From: Actinomycetes bacterium
GTDB lineage: Bacteria > Actinomycetota > Actinomycetes > Actinomycetales > Cellulomonadaceae
Length of the DNA stretch: 20,208 nucleotides
Direction: 5' to 3'
Assembly: GCA_023424135.1 (NCBI GenBank)
Contig: JAFAEH010000213.1
Location: forward strand, 1 to 20,208
The notes beneath the pieces are model-generated. The model was not told where the DNA came from and searched no databases. It saw only the letters and a program-made list of their open reading frames with translations. The translations under genes and the position numbers were made by a program. How positions within the stretch are numbered: the stretch's first letter is position 1; each line of letters begins with the position of its first letter. Below are positions 6,603 through 15,900 of the stretch, in pieces.

Positions 6603-7590
6603 CGCGCGACGCTCCCGAGGTCCGATAGCGCGATGTGAGGTACTCGTCGACCCACACCCGGCTGCTGCGCCACTGTCCGCTCTCGGTCCGCTGCGCCTTC
6701 AGCCGGCCACGCTGCGCGGCGTTGCGCAACGCCAGGTGGCTCACCTCAGGCGTGGCCAGCGACGCAAGGGGCACGAGACGCGCGGGGCCGGCGAGGGCCG
6801 GGACGACGAAGCGCAGGATGTTGTCGAGCACCGCACGAGCGATCTGCTCGGCGAGTGGTCCGTGGTTGCCTGCGTCCGCCTGGCGTAGGGCCCGCAGGTA
6901 GCGCTCGCGCTCGCGCTTCTGGATGATCGCGGGTGCGTACCCGAGCCGGCACAGGACGAGGTTCATCAGCAGCCGACCGGTGCGCCCGTTCCCGTCGATG
7001 AACGGGTGGACCTGCTCGAAGCCGACGTGGGCCGCCGCGATCGCCTCCATCGGGTGGTCCGCGGAGGCCCGCACGGCCTCGACGCCGTCGAGCCAGTCGC
7101 GCAGTCGTGGCTCGACGAGCGCGTGCGACGGTGGGCGCATCCCCCCGGGAAACGGATGGATGTCGTGACGCCGGAAGCTGCCCGGACCCTCGTCCGGGCC
7201 TGCGTCGGGGTGCGGCGCGACCTCCCAGACGGGGGCCATCGCCATCCGGTGCACGTCCCGCACCTCCGTGAGTGTGAGCAGGTCGCCGTCCCCGAGCCGG
7301 TCCGGTGAGACCGCCTGGCTGTAGACCCATCGCGCCGCGTCGGCGTAGCCCTTGACCTCCATGTACTCGGCGAGCTGCCGGTCACCCACAGCGCGGCCCT
7401 CGTGGAGCAGCTGCTCGACCTCACGCAGCACGAGCGTGTTGCCCTCGATCGCGGTGGAGTTGTGCGCGTCGTGCACCCAGAGCTCGTCCCAGATCGCCCG
7501 CGCCTCCGCGGGCGACGGCAGGCCGCCGAGCCGGTCGCGTACCTCGGCGATCGCATCGTCGAGCGAGCGGTACACCGCTTGCCGGCTCAT
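6586..7590 (-). CDS. Fic family protein (AMP-transferase type)
   Basis: The 334-residue protein carries a complete Fic motif HPFIDGNGRTGR at 195-206: catalytic His195, phosphate-binding Gly/Asn, and Arg206. Fic enzymes transfer AMP (or another nucleotide part) to hydroxyl side chains of target proteins. An N-terminal inhibitory helix motif [S/T]xxxE[G/N] is present as STAIEG (45-50), with Glu49 expected to block productive ATP binding, as in class II Fic proteins. A flap segment (SFRRHDIHPFPGG) precedes the Fic core. After the core, residues about 275-325 (HLALRNAAQRGRLKAQR, then GQWRSSRVWVDEYL) look like a helix-turn-helix domain, so the protein may bind DNA. The start at ATG 7590 is supported by GGAGGA at 7600-7605 with 9-nt spacing. 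No separate antitoxin gene is visible next to it, in keeping with built-in inhibition. Confidence 0.92.
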   Translation of the reverse strand: MSRQAVYRSLDDAIAEVRDRLGGLPSPAEARAIWDELWVHDAHNSTAIEGNTLVLREVEQLLHEGRAVGDRQLAEYMEVKGYADAARWVYSQAVSPDRLGDGDLLTLTEVRDVHRMAMAPVWEVAPHPDAGPDEGPGSFRRHDIHPFPGGMRPPSHALVEPRLRDWLDGVEAVRASADHPMEAIAAAHVGFEQVHPFIDGNGRTGRLLMNLVLCRLGYAPAIIQKRERERYLRALRQADAGNHGPLAEQIARAVLDNILRFVVPALAGPARLVPLASLATPEVSHLALRNAAQRGRLKAQRTESGQWRSSRVWVDEYLTSRYRTSGASRVSPPR

Positions 7591-7599
7591 CCGGCCAGG

Positions 7600-7605
7600 T
7601 CCTCC
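7600..7605 (-). promoter_or_regulatory. ribosome binding site of the Fic gene
   Basis: GGAGGA on the minus strand lies 9 nt before ATG 7590. It decides this start against an upstream in-frame extension to 7686 that has no such site. Confidence 0.65.
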
Positions 7606-7634
7606 GCGAGGCTGAGGCATACGACTCCCATCGA

Positions 7635-7690
7635 GTTGCGACGTTCTGCCCTCCGGAATCGAAGCACCGCAGACGCGAGGTTGCAACGTT
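7635..7690. repeat. two GTTGCRACGTT direct repeats upstream of the Fic gene
   Basis: GTTGCGACGTT (7635-7645) and GTTGCAACGTT (7680-7690) differ at one base and are 45 bp apart start to start. Each contains a (near-)palindromic core GTTGCRAC and AACGTT. They lie 45-100 bp upstream of the Fic start, where operator sites would be expected. Confidence 0.4.
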
Positions 7691-7740
7691 GTCGGCTAGA
7701 CAAAGCAACCAGAGCACGGCAGTCGCACCTGACTTGGGTC

Positions 7741-7748
7741 ACTATGTT
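7741..7748. repeat. left copy of the 8-bp target site duplication
   Basis: ACTATGTT abuts the left inverted repeat of the ISL3 element and is identical to 9210-9217. Confidence 0.9.
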
Positions 7749-7771
7749 GGCTCTTCGCCGATTCGGTGGGG
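7749..7771. repeat. left terminal inverted repeat of the ISL3 element
   Basis: It is 23 bp and pairs with 9187-9209 with a single mismatch at its 15th base. Confidence 0.9.
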
Positions 7772-7772
7772 A

Positions 7773-9092
7773 TCAGTCGGTCAGGCCGCCGGCGGCCAGG
7801 AGCATGCGTAGGCGGTAGTTCTCGAAGTTGCGGTAGCCGCGGGCCAGGCGCCGGTGGAGTTCGATGATGCCGTTGACGGCTTCGGTGCCGCCGTTGTTCG
7901 CGCGGTCGGTGGTGAAGTAGGCCAAGAACGCCTGGCGCCAGCGGCGCAGGGTCCGGCCCAGGCGCGCGACTTCGGGGATCGGGCAGGTGTGGAAGGACTC
8001 CAGGACCTTCTCGGCACGCTCACGGCCGCGGGCGGTGTCCTGCGCGCGGTAGGCAGCGCGGAGGTCCTGGGCGCAGCGCCATGCGACGTAGACCTCCTCG
8101 TGGGCTTCGTTGGCCTCGATCGCGGTGGCCAGGCGTTCGAGCTGGCGGTCGGTGAGGTTCTCCGCGCCTGCGCGTAGCAGCCGCTGGATGCCGAACAGCG
8201 GGTCGCCCTTGCGGCCCCGGTGGCCGGTGGTGTCCTGCTGGACGCGTCGGCGAACCTCGTCAACGACCTGGGTCCCGAGCTTGATCACGTGGAACGCGTC
8301 CAGCACGGCGGTGGCCTCGGCGAGCTCGTCGTCGATCGCGGACTTGTAGCCGCCGTAGGGGTCCAGCGCGGCGATCTGGATCCCGGCGCGGAACCCCTGG
8401 CCGCGTGCGGTCAGCCAGTCGGCGTAGGCCTTCTTCGAGCGGCCCGCGACCAGGTCCAGCAGCCGGGCGCGCACCCGTCCGTCGTCGTCGCGGGTCAGGT
8501 CGACCATCCCGGTCAGCTCCTTCGGGCCGCGTTGACGGGTGTCGGCGTGGTGCCAGATGTGCTCATCGACGCCCAGCGAGGTCACCCCGGTGAACCTGGC
8601 CGGGTCCCCGGCCAGTCGCTCCAGCTGCGGCTTGATCGCTCGCCACAACGTCCACCACCCGACGCCGAGCTGACGAGCCAGGCCGGCGATCGTGGCGTGC
8701 TGGGTGCGTAGCTGCCCGATCGCCCAGGTCAGCGCCCGGCAGGTCAGCGACCCGCGGGCGGGCACCAGGGCCGGGACCTGCTCGCAGAACGTGCCGCGTG
8801 CGCAGCCGGGGTCCGGGCAGCGCCATCGGCGCTGACGCCACACGATCTGCACGCAGGTGTCCCCGTGCGGGACGTCATGCAGCACCCGGCGGCGCCGACC
8901 GCGGCTGGGGGCCACGACCCCGCAGTCCGGACACCCCATCAACGCCCACGGCGTCGAGACCGTGACCTGCAGGACCTGCCCGTCACGTTCGACGGCCTCA
9001 ACCTGGACCACGGCCAGGCCCAGCAGCACGTCGCACCGCGAGCAGGGGTCAGTGATGGCGGGCGCGCCTGCGCGCCCCGTAGCGTGAGACAC
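7773..9092 (-). CDS. ISL3-family transposase
   Basis: This 439-residue transposase has the full ISL3 layout. An N-terminal zinc-binding region has Cys54/Cys57 (CPDC) and Cys92/Cys97 (CPDPGC). A helix-turn-helix follows at about 125-155 (QHATIAGLARQLGVGWWTLW). The DDE nuclease has Asp176 in LGVDEHIW, Asp244 in ALDPYGGYK and Glu404 in NNGGTEAVNGII. The C-terminus, RGYRNFENYRLRMLL, is characteristic of the family. It catalyses cut-and-join of the element ends. GTG 9092 is supported by GAGGA at 9100-9104 with 7-nt spacing. No frameshift or internal stop is present, so it should be functional. Confidence 0.95.
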   Translation of the reverse strand: MSHATGRAGAPAITDPCSRCDVLLGLAVVQVEAVERDGQVLQVTVSTPWALMGCPDCGVVAPSRGRRRRVLHDVPHGDTCVQIVWRQRRWRCPDPGCARGTFCEQVPALVPARGSLTCRALTWAIGQLRTQHATIAGLARQLGVGWWTLWRAIKPQLERLAGDPARFTGVTSLGVDEHIWHHADTRQRGPKELTGMVDLTRDDDGRVRARLLDLVAGRSKKAYADWLTARGQGFRAGIQIAALDPYGGYKSAIDDELAEATAVLDAFHVIKLGTQVVDEVRRRVQQDTTGHRGRKGDPLFGIQRLLRAGAENLTDRQLERLATAIEANEAHEEVYVAWRCAQDLRAAYRAQDTARGRERAEKVLESFHTCPIPEVARLGRTLRRWRQAFLAYFTTDRANNGGTEAVNGIIELHRRLARGYRNFENYRLRMLLAAGGLTD

Positions 9093-9186
9093 GTCGAGGT
9101 CCTCGAGATGGATCAGGTTGCTTGGTCGCTTCCGATCCTCGGGGACCTCGACTCCTACCCTCCGCTCACCACGCCGGACCCCTCAC

Positions 9187-9209
9187 CCCCACCGGATCGG
9201 CGAAGAGCC
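9187..9209. repeat. right terminal inverted repeat of the ISL3 element
   Basis: The reverse complement starts GGCTCTTCGCCGATCCGG and matches the left repeat apart from one base. Confidence 0.9.
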
Positions 9210-9217
9210 ACTATGTT
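9210..9217. repeat. right copy of the 8-bp target site duplication
   Basis: ACTATGTT directly follows the right inverted repeat and is identical to 7741-7748. Confidence 0.9.
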
Positions 9218-9362
9218 CACAGGCGATCGAGCGTGGGGCTATGACCTGTCCCCCCGACCGCACCGGGTCCGGGACGTCACCTACGACGAAGACCGCTGCG
9301 CGGTCCGTACCGGGCGCGCCGCCGCTGTGATGGCCACGCTGCGCAACACCGCGATCGGCCTG
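9218..9362 (+). pseudogene. 3' remnant of an ISAs1-like transposase gene
   Basis: On the plus strand, 9261-9362 encodes HRVRDVTYDEDRCAVRTG followed by AAAVMATLRNTAIGL. This closely follows the conserved C-terminal block of ISAs1-family transposases (VRDVTxxEDxSxVRTG..PxxMAxLRNxAIxLLR). No start, catalytic core or family-like ending remains, and homology fades after 9362. The remnant lies beside the ISL3 insertion. Since the two target duplications show the original flank was continuous, the older element had already lost its 5' part before ISL3 inserted. It marks the outer edge of the toxin/immunity locus as a site of repeated transposition. Confidence 0.7.
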
Positions 9363-9414
9363 GGTGGTGTGGACCACCGATCGCCGGTTGTACCGGGCGA
9401 TGACGATTCGGGCA

Positions 9415-9909
9415 TCACTCGGGAGCAGGTTCGAACTCGACGACCAGAGCGGTCGGCACGTAGGCGAGTCGATTCGCTTGCCATTCGCCCAACGACACCC
9501 TGACTGCGCCCCCCTGAAAATCGATTCGAACACTGGAGTCCGACCAATCACTGACAACCGAAGAGGCGCTGGCGATACGACTATTGACGTACGCGGGCCA
9601 GGACTTCAGGAGCGAGACATCTCGTCGACAGGAAGGCAGCGAGATGCCCCGCTCCACCAACTGGGTTTCTGTGCTTACCGTGAGAAGTTCGTCGTCGCCG
9701 TACATCTCCCACGTGATAAGAATCGGCCCGCTCGGAAATGCGTCGAGAAGGACGGCTTGATCCGGCTCATGGAGATCCTTGTCCAATCGGTAGTCGGCCG
9801 GCCAGCCCGGGTCGGAGTGAAAGTACATTACTCTTCGCAGAGTACTGCCAGACATTCCCCAGAGGTTCTCGACAGTCGCCGCCTCGACACGTTCTACCAT
9901 ACGACGCAT
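9415..9909 (-). CDS. candidate immunity protein for the RHS toxin tip
   Basis: This 164-residue acidic soluble protein is of no family I recognise. ATG 9909 lies 4 nt after the RHS stop codon, and GGAAGG (9920-9925, inside the last RHS codons) sits 10 nt upstream, so translation should be coupled; a longer start at ATG 9945 would overlap the RHS gene by 32 bp. Visible features are a helical start (MVERVEAATVENLWG), a central strand-rich block (AVLLDAFPSGPILITWEMYG) and a C-terminal strand pair (VRIDFQGGAVRVSLGEW, ALVVEFEPAPE). There is no signal peptide or membrane segment, as expected of a cytoplasmic immunity protein. Its base composition is lower in GC than the core genes (32 of 60 bases at 9661-9720 by direct count). 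The immunity role is inferred from position. Confidence 0.72.
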   Translation of the reverse strand: MRRMVERVEAATVENLWGMSGSTLRRVMYFHSDPGWPADYRLDKDLHEPDQAVLLDAFPSGPILITWEMYGDDELLTVSTETQLVERGISLPSCRRDVSLLKSWPAYVNSRIASASSVVSDWSDSSVRIDFQGGAVRVSLGEWQANRLAYVPTALVVEFEPAPE

Positions 9910-9913
9910 TGGA

Positions 9914-12900
9914 TCAGTACCTTCCGAAGTAGCCAAAACTGCCATCCTTTGCCCATGTTGCCCCGACGTTTCGCCGACCTGGAACCGGCATAACTACCCG
10001 AGTGCCACCCTTGTAGTTACCTGCACGCACCGTCGTCACTCTTCTCCTCGGGTGGCTCAGGATCCGCCGCGCGAGAACATTGGCAGCGCGCTGCAGATTC
10101 GCAGCCGAGGGCCTGACATAAGGCAGGTCGCCTCTTCCCATGTGCTTCTGATACTCGCGCGCACCTCTTGTGATTCCGCCCTTGGACGGCTTCTCAAGGG
10201 CTCTCAGCATCTCGAACCGCTTTACGGACCTCGTCGCCCTTACTGATTGGACAATTCCTCGGACGGCGAAGCCACCGCCAACCAGTGCGGCTGCTGCCGT
10301 GACCCCCATGAGCACGGCCTTGCCCTTGTTCCCGCTGGCCGCGTACGCCACCGCGGAGATACCCGCCGCGGCCGCGCCGACCGGTCCGGGGATGAACGAG
10401 GCGATCTCCCCGACCATCGCGACCGCCCCGAGCACCCTGCCCCAGGCGATCGTCCCGCCCAGGTCCGTGCAGTTGACCGGGTCGGCGTTGCAGTAGTCGT
10501 ACGCGTTCGCACTACCCCCGGCCACGGGGTCGACCTGCAAGAACCGCCCGATCCCCGGGTGGTACAGCCGCACCCCCATCAGAACCACACCGGTCGGGGT
10601 GTCCGCCGAGCGCTGCGCGGCCCCCAACCACCCGTACCGCGGCGGCGCGTTCGCCGTCTCGGCCCCGCTCAACGGCTGCGGGTTGCCGAACTCGTCGTAC
10701 GACACGTACGACAGCTCCTGCCACGACGGCAACGGCGCCCCGTCATCGATCGGCACCGTGCCGACCACGTCACCGTGCAGGTCCACCAGCTGCAGCACCT
10801 GGTCGCCGGTCGCCGAGGTCTGCACCGCTACCTGCCCGTCAGCGCCCTCGACCCAACGCGTCACCTCGTCCGGCTGCGTCGCGTCCTGCACGATCCAACC
10901 CGGCTCGTCACCATCACCGTCGTAGTGGATGACCTGCTCGGTCGAGTTCGCCCACGCCCCGTCGACCGACGCGAACGTCGCCTGCGTCGAGAAGCGCTGC
11001 AACGGGTCCAACGTCCAGGCGGCCTTCTGCACACCCGGCACCTCCTGCGAGGCCACCAGGTCGTTCACGAAGTACGACGTGGTCGCGACCGCCGACCCGT
11101 CCGCGGTCGGCATGGCCGTCGTGCGACCGAACGCGTCGTACCGCCACGCCTCCCCGTTGCCGCCCGACGTCGACACCAGCCGGCTCGCCGAGTCGTACGT
11201 CGACGTCGTCGTCGCCTCGATGTCCTCACCAGGGCAGGGCTCACCCCACTGCCCTGTCGCGGTCGCGAACGACACCCGGTTCGAGCGCTGGTCGTACCCG
11301 TACCGCCGGGTCGTGCACTCCGCCCCCGCGAACGCCGCCTCCTCGACCCCGACCAGACGCGCGTACCGGTCGTACTCGTACGTGCGCTCCCCGGTCCAGG
11401 AGGTGTGCTGGACCCACTGACCCCGGTGGTTCTCCACCACGGAGTCGTGCCAGATGACCACGCCATGCGCGTCGGTGTACGTCCGCGCGACAGGCACCCG
11501 GGCGGCGTCGTACGTGACCGACATCGCGACCCGGCCCGCCAGGAACTGGTGCTTCAGCTGCCCGTCCGGCCCCCACACCGGTCGTACTTCTCCGGCGACA
11601 GAGTCGGTCATCAGCGTGACGTACCCACGCGGTTCGACGTCGCGGTCGTACTCGTACGTCCGGGTGGTGCCGATCGAGTCGGTCACCTTTACCGGCTGCC
11701 CGTACCGGTCGTACTCCGTGGCGGTCCAGCCCCCATGGGCGTCGGTGTAGCGCACGAGCCGCCCGAACGAGTCGTACTCCTTGCTCACGGCCGCGACCAC
11801 GTTCCCCGAGGCGTTCACGGACGCGTTGCGCGTCACGTCACCCGTCTGCGGGTCGTACGACGTGGTCGTCCGCCCGATCGCCGCACCCGCGCCGGCGCTG
11901 CCGGAGATCTCCACCGCCGTGACACGGTCCGCCGCGTCCACCGTCGTCCGCGTCTGGCGGGTCTCGCCGTTCGCGGTCTCCGTCGTCAGCGTCGCGGTGC
12001 CGAAGCGGTTGTACTCCGTGACACGCTTCTCCGTGAGTTGGCCGGGCATGCGCGACGCAACGTGCCCCGTGACCGCCCCGGCGTACCGGGTGAGGCACGG
12101 CTGCCCCGCCCACTCCGGACGGTTCCCGCACGACGCGTCGGTCGCGTTGGCGCCCGCCGTGTACAGGATGGACAGGGTCGTGCCCGCATCGGCGCCGTTC
12201 GACCCGGGCTTCGACGACCGCACGGGCCGGCCACGGTCGTCATACACCGTCGTCGCACGCAGCGGCTCAGGGCCCTCCGCGTCGACCGTGACGCTCGTCG
12301 CCTGCTTGTGGACCCAGCCCGACGACGGGTGCGTCGGAGCCACAGCCGGGTCGACCGGCGAGTACCCGTAGGTCGTCAGGGCACTGTCCAGGAAGTCCGC
12401 CGCGAGGACATCCGCCCCGAGGGCGATCGTCCCGGACCGCTCGCGCGTCACCAACTTCGCCGCGACGACGGTCGCCGGACGACCCTCGTCGTGGGCATAG
12501 CGCACAGCCGCGTGGCCGGTGATCTTCTGGTCCGGGTCGTTGCCCACCGCCAGCTGCTGGGCGGGCCCCCGGGTGGCGTGGACCGCGAGGCCGTCCGTGG
12601 TGTAGAAGGTGCGAGCATCGAGCACCTGCGCAATCGCGGCCGATGTCCCCGTGATGCCCCACTCACCGAGCTGCGCGGACTCCGGGAGCCGACCCAGCGC
12701 GAGGAGTCGGTTGGTTGCATCGAGCGTGCGGACGACGCGGCCCTTGCCGTCGTACTCGGCCGTGTCGACCAGGCCCTCGACGGGACCGTCCACCGCGTTC
12801 GGCGACGCCGTGTTGACCTCGAGCCCGGACGCGTTGAGGTAGTGCACCGTCGCTGCGCCGTAGCCGTTCTTGCCCGGCTGGCTCGCCGTCGCCGTCGTCA

Positions 12901-15900
12901 CGCTCGGCACCGCCTGCGGCGGGAACACCGCGGCGGCGTCCGTCGGACCGTCCTGCTGGGCCCACGTCTCGATGGCCGCGGCGTCCATGTCGTACGGGCC
13001 ACCCGCGCCGCGGGTCAACGGCACGCCGTACACGACCGTCGTGGTGTTGTCCGGCCCCAGCGTGCTCACCGTGCCCTGGACGAGGCTCGCACGCGTCACC
13101 TTGAGCAGGCGCGCACCGGCGTCGATCCAGTCGCCCGCGCCGGTCTTCTGCGCACCGCCCTGCCCGTACGTGTAGCGGTACGGCTGCTCGCCCTTGCCGG
13201 CGGGTGTCACCGCCGTGACGCGGCCGCTGCTGTCGTACGCGTAGGTCGTGACGAGCGCGGGTGAGACCCGCGGGTCGTGAACCTGCACGAGGCGTCCCGA
13301 CGCGTCGTACGCGTACGCGGCGATCTTGGTGCGCGTGCTCGCGACGCCGGGGGCAGCCGACCAGAGGTAGACGGCCTTGACCTGGCCGACGTAGTCACCG
13401 ACCGCGGAAGCCACCGCGGTCGTCGCCGTCGCGTACTCCAGCTCCAGCACCTTGCACCCGGCACCGGGTGTGGCGGCCTCGCAGCCCGTGACGCCCGGCT
13501 CGCGCGGCGCGATGATGCGCGTCAGGCGCCCCGGTCCCGTCGTCGACGACTCGTAGACGTGCCGCGCCTCGGTCTCGGCGACCGCGCTCGACGTCTCCTT
13601 GAGGAAGTAGTCGCCCGACGACCCCGGCCGGGTGAACAGGCTGTAGGTGCCGTCGATCTCGGTCAGCCGCCACCCGTTGCCCTCGGGCTTGAGGGCCAGG
13701 CTCTCGGCGCCCGGCTCGGGGAACCACTTCTGCCCGTCGCCGGACGTGAACCAGATCTGTCCGCCGCCCGTCAGGTGCACTGCCGCGACCTCGTCGTACG
13801 GGCGGGAGATGTGGGTGTACGCCGTGCCCGCCCACTCGTCGGCGGTGCCGAGCGACCACTCCTTGCCGAACGGCGACCAGGTCTCCCGGATCGAGATGTC
13901 GTCGAAGTAGACGGGCTTCGAGGTCGAGGTGAACCCGTTGTAGAGCCTGGCGAACGCCTCGGTCGAGCCGACCGGGATGGTCACGTCCGTCGTGACACGC
14001 TCCCACCGGTCCACCTTCGTCGGCATCGGTGTCCGCGCCGCGGTCCCGGCCGGCTCGTTGTACGCGCCGGCCGCGTTGCGCCAGAACACGTTGATCCCCA
14101 GCCCACGGACCGAGTTCGGGCTCAGCCCGGTCGCCGCCGGCACGTACACCCACGCGGAGATCCGGTACGTGCGCCCCGCCTGCAGGCCCAGCGCATTCGA
14201 CGCGATCGGCCCGGCGTCGGCATACAGGCTCGCGTACGAGTCGGCCGCACCCTTGGACGTCACCTTGAACGACGAGGTGCCGGCGTGGAACCGGGCCGTG
14301 TCGACCGCGACCGCGGCGGTGTGCTGGCCGACGTTCGTGACAACCCTGGCCTCGCGCATCGCCTCGGGCAGCCGGTCGCCGTGCAGCTGGATGCCGGCGC
14401 GCGTGTCCCGGGACGACGCCGTCCGGACGACCGACAGGCCGAACTCGTCGACGTCCGTCGCCGACAGCGTGTGGTCCCCGGTGAGCAGGTTGACGGAGCC
14501 GGGGCCGACCTGAGCGGACGCGGCCCCGTCGGCCGACGGGTCGACGGTGAGCGTCACCCACTGCGTGGCCTGGGCCGACGCGCCGTCGGACGTCTTCGAC
14601 ACCCGCGCCCGGATCTGCAGCGGACCGCCCTCGTGGCCGAGCGTCGCGCCGACGTCCCACGTCGTGTAGGCGTTCCCGGTCGGCAGCGCCTGCCACGTCG
14701 ACGTCCACGCACGCCCGGTCGACGTCGTCAGGTCGGCCAGCGGTGCCGGACGCACGTCCGTCGAGTCCGGACCTCGCCGCCACTCGTACGTCACGTACGC
14801 ATACCCGGACGCCGCCTCGACGTGCACAGGCACGCGCCGCACGACGCGCGAACCCTCGTCGGGCGCGACGACACCCGCCAGCCCGACGTTGAACGCGTAC
14901 TTGCGCACGGGCGAGAGGTTCCCGGCACGGTCGACGGCCTGGACCTGCAGGACGTGCCGGCCCGCCGTCGGGGGCGTCACGGCGATCGTCTTCGTCGTCC
15001 CGCCGACCGCCGCCACCTTCTGCGCGGGGTCCGGCGCCTTGTCGAGCCCCCAGCGGTACTCGACGATCGACGCGTCCGTCTTCGACGGCGCGATCGTGAA
15101 GGTCCCGGCCGTGCCGGGTGCGCGCCGCCACTGGTTGTCGTCGGGGTAGTCGCTCGACGAGACCAGCGGCGCAGTCGGCGCCGTCGTGTCGACACCGAAG
15201 GTGAACCGTGCCGACGGCGCGCTCTCCTTCTTCCAGTCGCTCGCACCGACCATGAAGAAGTAGGTCGTCTGGTCGGAGAGCGCACCCGCGGGTACGTCCT
15301 TGACGGCCTGTGCCCCCGACGTGACGAATCCCGAGGCCTGCCCGTTGCCCCACCCCCACACGTGCGCACCGTCACCGCGGAACAGGTAGAAGTTCGCGTC
15401 GACCTTCTCGCCGTCCGGGTCGCTGACCGTGGCCGACAGACGCGGCTTCAGAGTGTTCGTCCAGTACACGCCGCTGTACGCGGTTGCGCTGCGCGGCGAC
15501 ACGTTCAGGCTGGTCGGGACGTTCGGCGTCGAGTTGTACCGGACCCACACCCAGGGGCCGACGCCGGAATCCGCCGAGTAGAACCTCTTCCAGCCGTACG
15601 AGTCGGACTCGTTCTCCGCCTTGATGCCGACGCCGACGTTCGTGACGCTCGGAGTGTTCGCCCAGCGCTGCACGAGGCTGGTAATGCTCGCGCGGACGTC
15701 ACCGCCCGGGCAGCTGGACGAGTACCCGCGGGTCTCCGACGACGTCGAGTAGTGCCCCATCCACGCCGGCTGCGCACCCCAACGCGTCCCCGTGCTCGCC
15801 GGCGTCGTGTCCCACACCTGCCAGTTGCGCGCCTGGCACGAGTACGAGTGGTGCTCGTACACCACGAGGTGGGCGTCGAGGATCTGCTTGCCGTGCACCG

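Larger units (their letters stand above)
7749..9209 (-). mobile_element. complete ISL3-family insertion sequence
   Basis: The element is 1461 bp long with one transposase gene on the minus strand. Terminal inverted repeats at 7749-7771 and 9187-9209 match at 22 of 23 positions, beginning GGCTCTTCGCCGAT. It is flanked by perfect 8-bp direct repeats ACTATGTT (7741-7748 and 9210-9217), the duplication size known for the ISL3 family. The intact ends, intact transposase and unmutated duplication point to a recent and possibly still mobile insertion. The transposase stop lies 1 nt inside the left repeat. About 94 bp between the right repeat and the transposase start are non-coding and would hold its promoter. 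Confidence 0.93.

Noticed and set aside
9917..10192. Assigning the toxin tip to a named RNase family such as colicin E5-like or EndoU
   Set aside because: General resemblance only; I could not match a full set of catalytic residues.
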